From positions 55,671 to 119,670 of the forward strand of contig JANXSM010000060.1 of assembly GCA_025352665.1 (NCBI GenBank): a stretch of 64,000 nt of DNA, read 5' to 3'. Source of the stretch: Rhodospirillales bacterium (lineage in GTDB: Bacteria; Pseudomonadota; Alphaproteobacteria; Acetobacterales; Acetobacteraceae). Positions 52,605 through 62,321 of this stretch are shown here, in pieces; the first letter of the stretch is position 1; every line of letters begins with the position of its first letter. The translations under genes were made by a program, and so were the position numbers. The notes beneath the pieces are model-generated. The model was not told the DNA's origin. It worked only from the letters and a program-made list of their open reading frames with translations, and made no database searches.

Positions 52605-54242
52605 CTATCCGATCGCCAGCTGGACCACGCGGACCAGGACCATGCCGACGGCCACCACGAGGTAGCCGCGCAACACAAGCATCCAGATCCGTTTCGAGAG
52701 GGTGAGCTGCGAGGGCGCAAGCGTGTGCAGTGGCGGCATCCGCCACGCAGGCTTTGTCAGCCTGGATGATGCCGTCGGCGCATTTCCCGCTGCCGCACCC
52801 TTTCCCCGCCGCATCAGCACGGTCACTGTGAAGGCGCCCAGCGCCATGAGCGAACCGATGCCGAGGATCCAAAGGATCTGCCCACCGTCGATGTCGGGAT
52901 AGAGCACCGAAGCGGTCAGCACGATCGACAGCGTCACCAGGACGGCGATGACGGCCCCCGTGAACAGATTGAGCCACTTGCCGTTGACCCACGGCCCCAG
53001 CACAGCCTGGTCGTTGCAGAGCAGCAGCAGGAAAACCGTGGCGCTGGGAAGCAGCACCCCTGCCAGGGTCTGGACGGCGAGCGTGATCAGCCCGAGCGGG
53101 GAGCCCGGAATGAGCACGACGGCCGCCGCGAGGGTGATCAAGCCGCAATAGACGACGTAGAAGCCTTTGGCGTCGGTCGGCTTGCGGTGCAGGGAGTGCT
53201 TGAGTGACAGCACGTCGCCGATCGCGTAAGCGGTTGCCAGCGACACCGCTGCCGCCCCGATAACGGCCGCATCGATCAGTGCGATCGCAAACAGCGTGCC
53301 CATGATAGGGCTGACGTGTTTCGCCAGGCCCGCTGCCACGCCGCCGGCGTCGGTAAAGTTGCCCGCTTCCGGCGTGCCGTCGAACGCTGCTGCGCAGAAC
53401 ACCATCATCGCGATGGCACCGACGATCACCAAAACGATGCCGATCCAAAGATCAGCTTTCTCGTAGCCCATAAAACGCGGCGTGATCCGCTTGTCGATGA
53501 CATAGCTCTGTTGGAAAAACAGCTGCCACGGCGCAACCGTCGTACCGACGATGCCTATGATCAGCAGCAAGATGTCCGAAAGCTTGCCGGTGGGAAGGCC
53601 CGGGATCAGCAAGTCATGCGCGATCTGTCCAGCAGGGACATGCGCGGCCAGCAAGATCGGCACCAGCAACAGGCTGCCCAGGCAAAGTATCAGCGCGAAG
53701 CGTTCGAAGCGGCGAAAGTTGCCAGTGCTCGCAGCCGCCATCGTCAGCACGGCGGCCACCGCCACGCCGCCTATCTTGGACACGCCGAGATAGTCGAGTG
53801 CGAGGCTGATGCCGATAAACTCGGTAACGATCGTCAGGCCGTTCAGGATGAACAGGTCGATCACACTGAAGGCACCCCAGAACTTGCCGAAGCGCTCGAG
53901 GATCAGGCGCGCATGCCCGACCCCTGTCACTGCACCAAGGCGAAGCACCATCTCCTGGTTGACATAAAGCACCGGCACCAGCAGCAGCAGCGTCCACAGC
54001 AGAGACGTCCCGTAGTTCTGGCCCGCCTGGGTGTACGTCGCAAACGCCCCGGCGTCGTTGTCGCCGACCATCACGATCAGGCCCGGGCCGATGATCGCGA
54101 GCAGAGTCATGAGGCGCGCACGCCAGCCTTTACGAGGGCTTTCGTCGCCAAGGCGGATGGTGCCGAGGGCACCATTTATGTCGCCAATGTGAGAGGAGTC
54201 GAGAACGGCCACGCTGGCGGCGGCAGGGGCGGTATCGGTCAT
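52605..54242 (-). CDS. NRAMP-superfamily divalent metal transporter, non-canonical motifs
   Basis: The 545-aa protein has 11-12 spans and clear NRAMP organisation: GPGLIVMVGDNDAGAFATY in the first span and VGTTVAPWQLFFQQSYV in the sixth. In classical Mn/Fe NRAMPs these positions read DPGN and MPHN-like; here the methionine and the canonical DPGN are replaced. By family knowledge this points to the NRAMP-related magnesium or other hard-cation branch (NRMT-like), not classical MntH. The ATG at 54242 is used; the ribosome site is weak. It leads a four-gene unit with a phosphate-type transporter and MbfA. Confidence 0.86.
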   Translation of the reverse strand: MTDTAPAAASVAVLDSSHIGDINGALGTIRLGDESPRKGWRARLMTLLAIIGPGLIVMVGDNDAGAFATYTQAGQNYGTSLLWTLLLLVPVLYVNQEMVLRLGAVTGVGHARLILERFGKFWGAFSVIDLFILNGLTIVTEFIGISLALDYLGVSKIGGVAVAAVLTMAAASTGNFRRFERFALILCLGSLLLVPILLAAHVPAGQIAHDLLIPGLPTGKLSDILLLIIGIVGTTVAPWQLFFQQSYVIDKRITPRFMGYEKADLWIGIVLVIVGAIAMMVFCAAAFDGTPEAGNFTDAGGVAAGLAKHVSPIMGTLFAIALIDAAVIGAAAVSLATAYAIGDVLSLKHSLHRKPTDAKGFYVVYCGLITLAAAVVLIPGSPLGLITLAVQTLAGVLLPSATVFLLLLCNDQAVLGPWVNGKWLNLFTGAVIAVLVTLSIVLTASVLYPDIDGGQILWILGIGSLMALGAFTVTVLMRRGKGAAAGNAPTASSRLTKPAWRMPPLHTLAPSQLTLSKRIWMLVLRGYLVVAVGMVLVRVVQLAIG

Positions 54243-55171
54243 GGCAGTATGTCCGGCTTGAAGGGGGGGGCGTTCGCATGCGTTTGGGCAACCACCCAGG
54301 TAGGACGGTCGCCACAGCGTTGGGCTGAGAGAGGTTAGCCGGGAGGGTGAGGCGGGGCCTCGACGTCTAATACCAACCCGCCTTGAGGTTGACACATGAA
54401 GGATGTGTCAAAGGCGGTTTGGCATGCGTCATATTTTGCGCACCGCCGCCGGCCAGCCCGGCGCACGATACCGATCTGACCACCACCGCCGATCGTCCAG
54501 ACTGCGATAAGTCTAGGGCGAACGCCACGTGGCGCGTGAACGGACCGCACGGTCAGCTCGATTGCGGCAACGGCAGTCAATAAATCAAGGCGGCTCCGGG
54601 CGGACCTGGAACACACGGCAGGGAAAAAGGCGGCCATCTGGCGCCTCCATGGTTCAAGCTGGTTGCTCAAACCCGGGGCGCCTGGCCGACGCAGCTCAGC
54701 TTGTGGCTGAAACCTCGGCGGTCACATGCGCGTCCCGGGCGACGGACCAGGCCATCGGCGAGCTCACGGCAAACGGGAAGCGTCTACTGGAGCCGTCGGT
54801 GGACTGACTGCTAGATCGCGGTTGCATGGGATCCCTACGTCTGTTGCGGATACCCGGTTTCCCGGGGTCGAATAGGATGACGCGTCCGGCGGACGGGCAT
54901 TTCCCAGATGACGTCTGCCCGTTAGACCCGACGAGTATCCAGGTCAAGGCATGAATCGCATCGTCTGACAAAAGCCACTAATTGGTAGCGAGATTGTCTG
55001 CGAGGGATTCGCAATACGATCACCTGCACAGTCATAACGGCGCATGTCCCTTGCGCGAACTACGGAAACAACCTTGTGCGATGCCTTCGGCAGCTTGTGT
55101 GCGCGTAGGATGGGTGGATTCAAGCTTGGTAGCGAACCTCCCCGGCTATCCTGATAGTTCAGGATGGTTGC
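54243..55171. other. Long gene-poor region upstream of the ion unit
   Basis: In these 929 bases I see no frame with recognisable protein character; short frames on both strands lack the GC-rich third position of the neighbours. The region must contain the promoter of the NRAMP-type gene and holds one perfect palindrome at 54389-54411. Its right end borders a dead IS30 element, so part may be insertion-related debris. Confidence 0.5.
54389..54411. promoter_or_regulatory. Perfect 9-5-9 palindrome upstream of the NRAMP-type gene
   Basis: TTGACACAT (54389-54397) and ATGTGTCAA (54403-54411) are perfect reverse complements around a five-base spacer. It sits 147 bases upstream of the NRAMP-type start. 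The geometry suits a dimeric regulator, or a hairpin. It does not match the Irr, MntR or Fur consensus sites I know. Confidence 0.45.
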
Positions 55172-56217
55172 ATGACAGTTCCGAGGCGCAGACTGACGGT
55201 CGTTGACAGCACGATGATAGAGATCCGTCTTCGGGATGGTTGGGGCATCCGGGCGATAGTCTTATCACTTTGTTGAGCGCCGGAGACGATTTCGGATCAG
55301 ATCAGCCGGCACGGCGGCGTGGATCGATATTTGGCCCAGGCGGCGCAGTTCCAAGCCGCGGCCAGCCGACTTCGATCTGGCCGCAAGCCGCGCCTGGTCC
55401 GCGATGGCGCTTTGTTTGGCGAGATCGCCCGGCTGTTGCGGTTGGGATGGTCGCCCGAGCAGATCTCGGGGCGGCGGAAGCGGATTGAGGGCAGTATCGG
55501 ACAGGAGTCTGGTCTTCTGGTGTCACACGAGGCGATCGACGCCGCGATTTACGCCATCCCGCGCGGCGAACTGCGCCGTGAGTGATCTCGTTCCTCCGTC
55601 AGGACAGGCCGACACGAGGCCGCAAACCCCAGGACCGCGAACGCCGCGGTAAGCTGGTCGGCATGGCAAACATCAAAAATAGGCCAGAGGAGATCGAAGA
55701 TCGCCTGGTGCCGGCCCATTGAGAGGGCAATCTGGACCTCGGCGCCCATGGGGCGACCGCGAGCGGCTCGCTGGTGGAGCGCACCACCCGCCTGGTCGTG
55801 CTAGTGCGGATGCCAACACGCAAGGCCGATGTTGCCGCCAGCGCCGTTGCGGGTGCCTTGAATGCCATTGCAGCCCCGTTGCGCAAGACGCTGACCTACG
55901 ACCAAGGCAAGGACATGGCGAACCAGCAGAGCATGGCGCAGGCAACCGGCATGCGCATCTTCTTCGCAGATCAACATTCTCCCCGGCAGCGTGGCTCCAA
56001 CGAGAATACCAACGGATTGCTTCGTAAGTATTTCCCGAAGCGGACATCCTCGGATGCCTGGGGCCAGCAGGACCTCGACCGGGTGGCAGCCAGCCTTAAC
56101 GACCGTCCGCGAAAGACGCTCGGCTATGCAACACCGAATGAGCAGTTCGCCAATTTGCTTACCGCCCTGGCCAGCTTAAATGAAATCTCAGCCGGGGGTG
56201 TTCGCTACGAAACTTGA
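55172..56217 (+). pseudogene. IS30-family transposase, inactivated
   Basis: From the ATG at 55172 the frame reads an IS30-type transposase (MIEIRLRDGWGIRAI, LFGEIARLLRLGWSPEQISG, SHEAIDAAIYAIPRGELRRE). It is broken by an in-frame TGA at 55274, a one-base loss near 55583 that shifts the frame, and a second TGA at 55720, where relatives have the tryptophan of HWEGD. The first catalytic aspartate of the DDE triad is also changed to asparagine (EGNLD). The rest (TYDQGKDMA, FADQHSPRQRGSNENTNG) is well kept to the end. I could not find convincing terminal inverted repeats. Confidence 0.85.
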
Positions 56218-56240
56218 ATCCGCCCGAAGTTTCTTGCAAT

Positions 56241-57827
56241 TCACAAAAATGCTGATGCCATTAGCCGTCGCGTGTAATCTTGTTTCGGATCACGCATAAT
56301 TTCTTCGCACGGTCCTTGTTCAACAACAATACCGTTACGCATGATTATAATTTCGTGGCATAGGGACCGGACAACTTTTAAGTCGTGGCTGATAAAAATA
56401 TAGCCAAGTCCCCGACGCGACTGCAGGCTTCGCAAAAGTTCGACGATCTGGGCTTGCACTGACAGATCAAGAGCTGATGTCGGTTCATCCAGCAGCACGA
56501 ACTCCGGGTCGAGCACAAGAGCGCGTGCGATTGCGATGCGTTGCCGTTGGCCGCCTGAAAACTCATGTGGAAATCGAAGCAGTGCGGTATCGGGCATACC
56601 AACATCGGCAAGGGCCCGTTCCATCATGCCAAGGCGCTCTCGGGAGCCGCTGCCGAGACGGTTCACGATCAATCCCTCCTCGATCAATTGCCTTACGGAC
56701 AGGCGCGGATTGAGAGACGCAAACGGATCTTGGAATACCACCTGCATGCGCGGGCGGAACGGTCGCATCGCCTTTCGCCCCAACCCCTCGATGCGCACGC
56801 CGCCGAACGTGACGGTCCCGCGATCGATCCGGCCAAGGCGCAGCAGCGCACGTGCCAGGGTTGATTTGCCCGAGCCGCTCTCGCCGACGACGCCGAGCGT
56901 CTCGCCGCGGCGCAGTGTCAGACTGACCTTGTCGACCGCCTTTAGAACACGATGCCGGCCGAGCAAGAAGCCAACCTCGACATTCTCGCACGACAACAAG
57001 GGAGGGGCCGCTTCCGGCACTGGAGCCGGCCGCCCCTGCGGCACCGAGGCAATAAGCATGCGCGTGTAGGGATGCTCTGCTGCGGCAAAGACAGTCTTTG
57101 TGTTTCCCGTCTCGACCAACTGCCCGTGCCGCATGACGCACACCCGATCGCAGATCCGTCGCACCACCCCAAGGTCGTGCGTGATCAGCAGAATCGCCAT
57201 GCCGTGGCGCTCCTGCAGGCTGCGCAGCAGGGCGAGGATCTCGGCCTGCACCGTCACGTCGAGCGCCGTCGTCGGCTCGTCGGCCACCAGCAGATTGGGG
57301 TTGTTGGCAATGGCCATGGCGATCATGACCCGCTGGCGCTGGCCGCCAGATAGCTGATGCGGATACTGTTCAAGTCTTTCCGCAGGGTCTGGGATGCGGA
57401 CTTCCTCCAGTAGCGCCCGCGCGCGGTCCAAAGCGTCCCGTTTGCCGAGCCCCTTGTGCAGGCGCAGGGTTTCGGCAATCTGGGTTCCGATCTTGTAGAT
57501 CGGATTCAGGCTCATCATCGGCTCCTGGAAGATCATGCTGAGCCGATTGCCACGCAAACGCTGCAGGTCGCGATCCTTCATCTGGTCCAGCCGCGCGCCG
57601 TTGAAGCGGATGCTGGCGCCTGGCGCGATCCGCGCGGTTGCCGGCAGCAACTGCATGATACTGCGCGCCGTCACCGACTTGCCAGAGCCGCTTTCGCCCA
57701 CAAGGCCCAAGGTTTCGCCGGCACGCAGGTCGAAGCTGATACCACGCACCGCCTCGATGATACCGCGATCGAGGCGGAAGGTCACTGACAGGTCGGTGAC
57801 GCTGAGCAAGGGAATGTCAGTCGCCAT
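56241..57827 (-). CDS. agpD: Opp-type double ABC ATPase (AgpD/GsiA-like)
   Basis: The 528-aa protein is two ATPases in one chain. The first half has [17 protein letters not shown] and [12 protein letters not shown]; the second half has [20 protein letters not shown] and [12 protein letters not shown]. One polypeptide thus replaces the DppD/DppF pair. It is the last gene of the alpha-galactosidase operon, and its start overlaps the permease stop by 11 bases. The gene name follows the Sinorhizobium melA-agpABCD order and is inference. The stop lies 23 bases from the dead IS30 gene. Confidence 0.88.
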   Translation of the reverse strand: MATDIPLLSVTDLSVTFRLDRGIIEAVRGISFDLRAGETLGLVGESGSGKSVTARSIMQLLPATARIAPGASIRFNGARLDQMKDRDLQRLRGNRLSMIFQEPMMSLNPIYKIGTQIAETLRLHKGLGKRDALDRARALLEEVRIPDPAERLEQYPHQLSGGQRQRVMIAMAIANNPNLLVADEPTTALDVTVQAEILALLRSLQERHGMAILLITHDLGVVRRICDRVCVMRHGQLVETGNTKTVFAAAEHPYTRMLIASVPQGRPAPVPEAAPPLLSCENVEVGFLLGRHRVLKAVDKVSLTLRRGETLGVVGESGSGKSTLARALLRLGRIDRGTVTFGGVRIEGLGRKAMRPFRPRMQVVFQDPFASLNPRLSVRQLIEEGLIVNRLGSGSRERLGMMERALADVGMPDTALLRFPHEFSGGQRQRIAIARALVLDPEFVLLDEPTSALDLSVQAQIVELLRSLQSRRGLGYIFISHDLKVVRSLCHEIIIMRNGIVVEQGPCEEIMRDPKQDYTRRLMASAFL

Positions 57828-58947
57828 GCGGATCGATCGCATCGCGCAGCCCGTCGCCGAGCATGTTGAAGCCGAGCACGGTGACGAAAATGGCGCCAAC
57901 CGGAAGGAGCATCCAGGGATACGATCCAAGATTCTGCAAATCCTTGCCGGCGTTCAGCAGCAGGCCCCAACTGACCAGCGGTGGCTGGACGCCGATGCCG
58001 AGGAAGCTGAGGAAGCTTTCGGCCAGAACGATGGCCGGCACCATCAGGGTGATCACCACGACCACATGGCTCAACACGTTGGGCAGCACATGGCGGAGGA
58101 TGATCCGCGGCACGCCGGCGCCGACCGCCTCCGCCGCGCGCACATAATCGGCGCCGCGCAGAGCCAGCGTCTTGCCACGCACTTCGCGCGCTAAAGATGC
58201 CCATCGCAGGAGCGACAATATGGCAGCCAACACGATGAAGACCGTCATCGGTGGCAGGTTGCGGGGAATGACTGCGACCAGAGCAAGGTAGAGCGGCAGT
58301 TCCGGCAAGGCCAGTACGAGTTCCGTCACTCGTTGCAGTAGATCGTCAACCAGGCCGCCATAAAATCCTGAGACCAGGCCAATGGTCGCGCCGATCATGA
58401 CGCTGGTGAACACCACAAGCCCCGCCATTGCCAGGGTCAGGCGACTGCCAACGAGAATACGGCTCAGCATGTCGCGCCCGAGCCCGTCGGTGCCGAACAG
58501 GTGCGCCGGACAGGCTTCGTCGACCACAAACAGATGACGATCCAAATTTGCCCCGAAGAAGCTATAGGACCAGCCGCGCGCGAAGGGCCGTAGGCTGCAA
58601 CGGCGAGTTTCATCGGCCGCGAATTTCGGCTCAAAGGTCACAGGGTCGAGAGCGACCGCAAGCGGTAGGGCGTAGAGCCCAGCTGCGTCGATATGCAGCC
58701 GCTGTGGCGGGGAATTTTGGTTCGCGGTGTCGCGGGCGCCGGGGGAGTAGGGTGACAGCGTGTCGGCGAAGATGGCCGACAGCAACACGAGCCCCACCAG
58801 AATTGCTCCGGTAAGGCCGGCTTTGCTTCGGCGAAACCGGCGGCGGACGAGAGCGCTGTAGGTCTCGGACCGAAAGGCCGGTGCGACATAAGTGTCCCCA
58901 GGCGCCTCACCTGCCAGGTCCGACGACACAGGGAGACTGTCGCTCAT
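57817..58947 (-). CDS. agpC: Opp-type ABC permease, second (AgpC-like)
   Basis: The 376-aa permease has an N-terminal tail, the span AGLTGAILVGLVLLSAIFAD, a long periplasmic insertion, HLFGTDGLGRDMLSRILVGSR, LALPELPLYLALVAV, and the EAA loop YVRAAEAVGAGVPRIILRHVLPN. The periplasmic insertion is larger than in classical DppC and is typical of the glycoside-type subgroup. It overlaps the DppB-like stop by four bases. Confidence 0.88.
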   Translation of the reverse strand: MSDSLPVSSDLAGEAPGDTYVAPAFRSETYSALVRRRFRRSKAGLTGAILVGLVLLSAIFADTLSPYSPGARDTANQNSPPQRLHIDAAGLYALPLAVALDPVTFEPKFAADETRRCSLRPFARGWSYSFFGANLDRHLFVVDEACPAHLFGTDGLGRDMLSRILVGSRLTLAMAGLVVFTSVMIGATIGLVSGFYGGLVDDLLQRVTELVLALPELPLYLALVAVIPRNLPPMTVFIVLAAILSLLRWASLAREVRGKTLALRGADYVRAAEAVGAGVPRIILRHVLPNVLSHVVVVITLMVPAIVLAESFLSFLGIGVQPPLVSWGLLLNAGKDLQNLGSYPWMLLPVGAIFVTVLGFNMLGDGLRDAIDPHGD

Positions 58948-59945
58948 GCAGTCACCCGAATTCTGGGATCGAGCAGGACCAGGGCCAGGTCAGCCAGCAA
59001 ATTGCCGATGACCAGAATGACGGACAGCAGCAACAAGATGGTAGAGGTGACGAAGACATCCTGCTGGTTGAGACTGTCGAACATCAGCGGCCCGATGGTG
59101 GGGATGGACAGCACGAGCGCCACTTCCAACTCACCGGAGATCATGTAGGGCATGATGACGCCTTGGTGCATGATCAATGGGTGAAGGGCATTCGGCACCG
59201 CGTGCTTCAGCACCACCGCGGTGCGTGACAGACCTTTTGCCCGAGCCGCCTCGATATAAGGCTGGTGCATCACATCCAGCAGGTTGGACCGCATGATACG
59301 CATGTTGTAGGCGAGGCCACCGAAGGTCGCGACGAGGATCACCGGCCAAACATGGCGTATCAGGTCCCAGAGCTTGCCGGGCGACCAGGACTGCATGATG
59401 TAGGAAGGGGCGTTCAGCGATCCGATGCTACTGGAGCCGACAACGAAGGCGAGCCAGTAGAGAATGACCAGGGCCAACAGGAAGCGCGGGATGGTCATGC
59501 CGAGGAACGCCAGCACGGAGGCGGCGGTGTCGCCGATGCGGTGCTGGTGCATGGCGGCAAAGATGCCGAGGCCGACGCCGATACCTGTCGCCAGGACATG
59601 GCAGACGATGGCGATGCCCAGGGTATAGGGCAGACGCTGGCCGATCACCTCCGCCACCGGCTTGTTATAGACGAAGGACTGGCCGAAATCGGCATGCAGC
59701 AGCATGTTTTTAACCCAGACCGTGTATTGCATCAGCAAAGTCTGGTTGAGGCCAAGACGCGCCCGCAGCCGCTGGGCGTATTGCTCGGCCTGCTCCTCCC
59801 CCATGCCCATCTGCGACATGGCCACCGACTTGGCCTGGCTGGCGTAGTCGCCCTGTGGCGTATGGATCAGCACGAAGCAGATCATGCTGACCATGAAAAG
59901 CAGGGTGATGGCGAACCCCAGGCGACGGGTGAGGTAGGCGACCAT
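58944..59945 (-). CDS. agpB: Opp-type ABC permease, first (AgpB-like)
   Basis: The 333-aa permease has the DppB-type first span (YLTRRLGFAITLLFMVSMICFVLIH), QRLRARLGLNQTLLMQY, and the loop YIEAARAKGLSRTAVVLKHAVPNALHP. GGGAG lies seven bases before the ATG at 59945. A 236-base gap containing a tandem pair of repeats separates it from the binding-protein gene upstream. Confidence 0.89.
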   Translation of the reverse strand: MVAYLTRRLGFAITLLFMVSMICFVLIHTPQGDYASQAKSVAMSQMGMGEEQAEQYAQRLRARLGLNQTLLMQYTVWVKNMLLHADFGQSFVYNKPVAEVIGQRLPYTLGIAIVCHVLATGIGVGLGIFAAMHQHRIGDTAASVLAFLGMTIPRFLLALVILYWLAFVVGSSSIGSLNAPSYIMQSWSPGKLWDLIRHVWPVILVATFGGLAYNMRIMRSNLLDVMHQPYIEAARAKGLSRTAVVLKHAVPNALHPLIMHQGVIMPYMISGELEVALVLSIPTIGPLMFDSLNQQDVFVTSTILLLLSVILVIGNLLADLALVLLDPRIRVTA

Positions 59946-59976
59946 CGTAGCTCCCTCTGCGATGCTGTGCCGATCC

Positions 59977-60185
59977 CTAGCGCCTGATCGCTCCAGGCAG
60001 GCGCAGCGGTCAAGCTCTAGCATTCTGTTTTATCGAGCAATTTTATCGCGCGGTTGGTGCAACCTCAGGCGATATTTCTATAGAGCGGGATGACGTCTGA
60101 TAGGCGACGTAATCCCGCTCTAGCTCTGTGTTTATCGCGTGATTCAGACCTTTCGGTGATTCCACCTTCGGTCATCACGCTCTAG
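59977..60185 (+). repeat. Intergenic repeats, module B followed by complete module A
   Basis: Module B runs 59977-60083 (CTAG to CTATAG) and module A 60080-60185 (to CTAG). The B core CAATTTTATCGCGCGGTTGG and the A hairpin GGGATGACGTCTGATAGG match the other loci. The right CTAG contains the TAG stop of the binding-protein gene on the minus strand. The pair fills almost the whole space between the binding-protein and permease genes of one operon. Confidence 0.9.
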
Positions 60186-62239
60186 TTCACGCCAGCCAGT
60201 TTACCCGGTAGCAGTTCCGGCGACTGTTCCTCCGTTTTCGACCAGAGGCGCTCGCGCATCACGCCCACTTCACCCCACTGATAGGCCAGCACGGGCGTGC
60301 CGGGCGGTATGTTCTGCAGTCGTTTGCTGACGACGATCGCACCGGCCGCGGTGATCAGGCCGACGTTATAGACGTTTTCCGTAAACATTCTGTTGTATTC
60401 AGCGAACAGCGCGATCCGCTTCGAAGTGTCACCCTCGACGCGTATGGCCTTCACCAGCTCGATCAGCTTGGGCTCGAAGGGGAGAAGGTCCTGCGGCTTG
60501 TCCTGCGTGCCCTGGTGCCATTGCGGCACGTTGCGCGACAGCGGTGCTAAGAACTCGAGGCTGATGATCGGCTCCTGCCACGGCGGTAGCCCGCGATCGA
60601 GGATCCAGTCCCACTTGCAGCTATCGCGCACGGCGTTGACGTTCAGCGGCACCTGGTTGGAGACTACCTTTACCCCGATCTCGCGCAGCATGGCGATGGC
60701 GCTGTCGGCCAAGGCGGGATCCGTCGGGCGCTGGTTGCCGTAGGTCAGCACCACCTCCAGCGGCTGGCCGGCGAGACCGGTGCCGGACGGCCAGCGCAGA
60801 TAGCCGTCACTGCCACGTTCTGTGAATCCGATCTGCGACAGTAGCGTCTTCGACGTGGTCGGGCTGTAGGGATAATACACCTCGAAATTGGCACTCGAAA
60901 TGTCGTTCTCCTTGTGGATCCCACCTGGAAACGGCGATGTGAATGGCCCGCGCACCAACGACTGGCCCATGGCTTCGCGATCCATCGCCTGGGTGATGGC
61001 GCGGCGGAATTCCACTTTACGGTTCAAATCGCGGATCGCCTGGTCGCGCGGACTGTCGACGCCGCAGACCGTGGAAAGATTGAGGTCGATATGCCAGTCG
61101 TAGCTGCGTGGGCCCCAATAGATCTTGTTGGGGAAGCCCGGGTCCTGACTCTTGCGGATCGTCTCGAGGTAGAGCGATGGGTTTTCGAGGTTGTCGTAGT
61201 CCGCGTTCCCCGCGACCGTCTGGATGGTGCGATCGGCCCAGGTTGACAGCTTGAACTGTACTTCGTCCAGATACGGAAGTTGGTAGCCGCGCTCATCCAC
61301 CTTCCAGAAGTACGGGTTGCGGCGCAGGACAATAATCTGGTTGGGTCTATAGTCGGTGACAGCCCAGGCGCCCATCGTCACCCAGGGCAGCGTGTCCGGG
61401 CCAAGAGCGCGGGCGTAGCTGTCGTAGGTAGCCGCCTTGTTGTAGCGGGGGTGCAGCGGTTTGAGAATATGCGCCGGCCCCGGACAGATGCCGCCAAAGC
61501 CCATCTTGTAAAGATTGGCGACGGGGCGAACCTCCGGGAAGGTCCACCTGATCGTGGCGTCGTCGATCTTGTCGAGCTTCGTGCCGCCGCCGAACGCCCC
61601 GGGTTGCACCCGCGCGGGCACATTCGGGTCGCTAACATTATCGTTCCAGAAGAACATGACGTCGTCGGCCCCGAACGGCTGACCGTCCGACCACTTGGCG
61701 CCCTGCAAAAGATGCATGGTCAATTGGTGGCCGTCCTCGGACCATTCCCAACTGGTTGCAAGGTCCGGCAGCGGTTCGATGCGATCCTGCGTGAGCTGCC
61801 ACATCGGCCCGGTGGTGGCGAGGCATTCCTGTTCCATTTCGTCGAGAGTGGCCGTGCCCATGCTTTGGCCGGCGGGCCAGTTCCAGCCTTGCGGCCGTCC
61901 GCCACTGACATGGCGCAAGGTGCCCCCATAAACACCCGGACCGTTGGGGGTCTGCGCCATATCCTCGACCATCGGCTGTTTTGGCAGGCGCTGGTCGACA
62001 GGCGGCAGCTTACCCGCCTTGACCAGCGCCGTCACCCAATCGGGCTCGTGATAGGCGGGCAGCGCCTTGAAGTGCATGAGGCTGTCATAGGGCACGCGCT
62101 TGATCTGCGCCGTGGCCAGCGAACGGGCCGGTGGGAGCGGGATTGGCCCTTGCAGCGCTGGCAGCTGGGGCGGCGTTTGGGCGAAGGTCGCGGCCGGGGC
62201 GAGGAGTGCCGCGACCGCGAGAGCCAGGATCCTGGTCAT
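60182..62239 (-). CDS. agpA: Large periplasmic binding protein, alpha-galactoside type (AgpA-like)
   Basis: The 685-aa protein has a signal peptide (cleaved near TFAQ-TPPQL) and the SBP_bac_5 fold, but is about 150 residues longer than DppA. Landmarks are GVYGGTLRHVSGGRPQGWNW, MHLLQGAKWSDGQPFGADDV, ILRRNPYFWKVDERGYQLPYLDEV and FRRAITQAMDREA. This long form is typical of AgpA-like proteins that bind melibiose or raffinose-type galactosides. Its gene directly follows melA, as in the Sinorhizobium operon. AAGGGAC precedes the ATG. The TAG stop is part of the repeat. Confidence 0.88.
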   Translation of the reverse strand: MTRILALAVAALLAPAATFAQTPPQLPALQGPIPLPPARSLATAQIKRVPYDSLMHFKALPAYHEPDWVTALVKAGKLPPVDQRLPKQPMVEDMAQTPNGPGVYGGTLRHVSGGRPQGWNWPAGQSMGTATLDEMEQECLATTGPMWQLTQDRIEPLPDLATSWEWSEDGHQLTMHLLQGAKWSDGQPFGADDVMFFWNDNVSDPNVPARVQPGAFGGGTKLDKIDDATIRWTFPEVRPVANLYKMGFGGICPGPAHILKPLHPRYNKAATYDSYARALGPDTLPWVTMGAWAVTDYRPNQIIVLRRNPYFWKVDERGYQLPYLDEVQFKLSTWADRTIQTVAGNADYDNLENPSLYLETIRKSQDPGFPNKIYWGPRSYDWHIDLNLSTVCGVDSPRDQAIRDLNRKVEFRRAITQAMDREAMGQSLVRGPFTSPFPGGIHKENDISSANFEVYYPYSPTTSKTLLSQIGFTERGSDGYLRWPSGTGLAGQPLEVVLTYGNQRPTDPALADSAIAMLREIGVKVVSNQVPLNVNAVRDSCKWDWILDRGLPPWQEPIISLEFLAPLSRNVPQWHQGTQDKPQDLLPFEPKLIELVKAIRVEGDTSKRIALFAEYNRMFTENVYNVGLITAAGAIVVSKRLQNIPPGTPVLAYQWGEVGVMRERLWSKTEEQSPELLPGKLAGVN

Positions 62240-62321
62240 TGGATTTGTCCCTTTGGCTGGAAGCTTCACACCGGCTCTTGCTGGCCGGCTTGCAAACGAT
62301 GGCTCAACTAGCCGGTCGGAT

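Noticed and set aside
54335..54807. Medium-length frames on both strands in the gene-poor region
   Set aside because: No third-position GC bias, no domain, and no ribosome site; one overlaps the palindrome.
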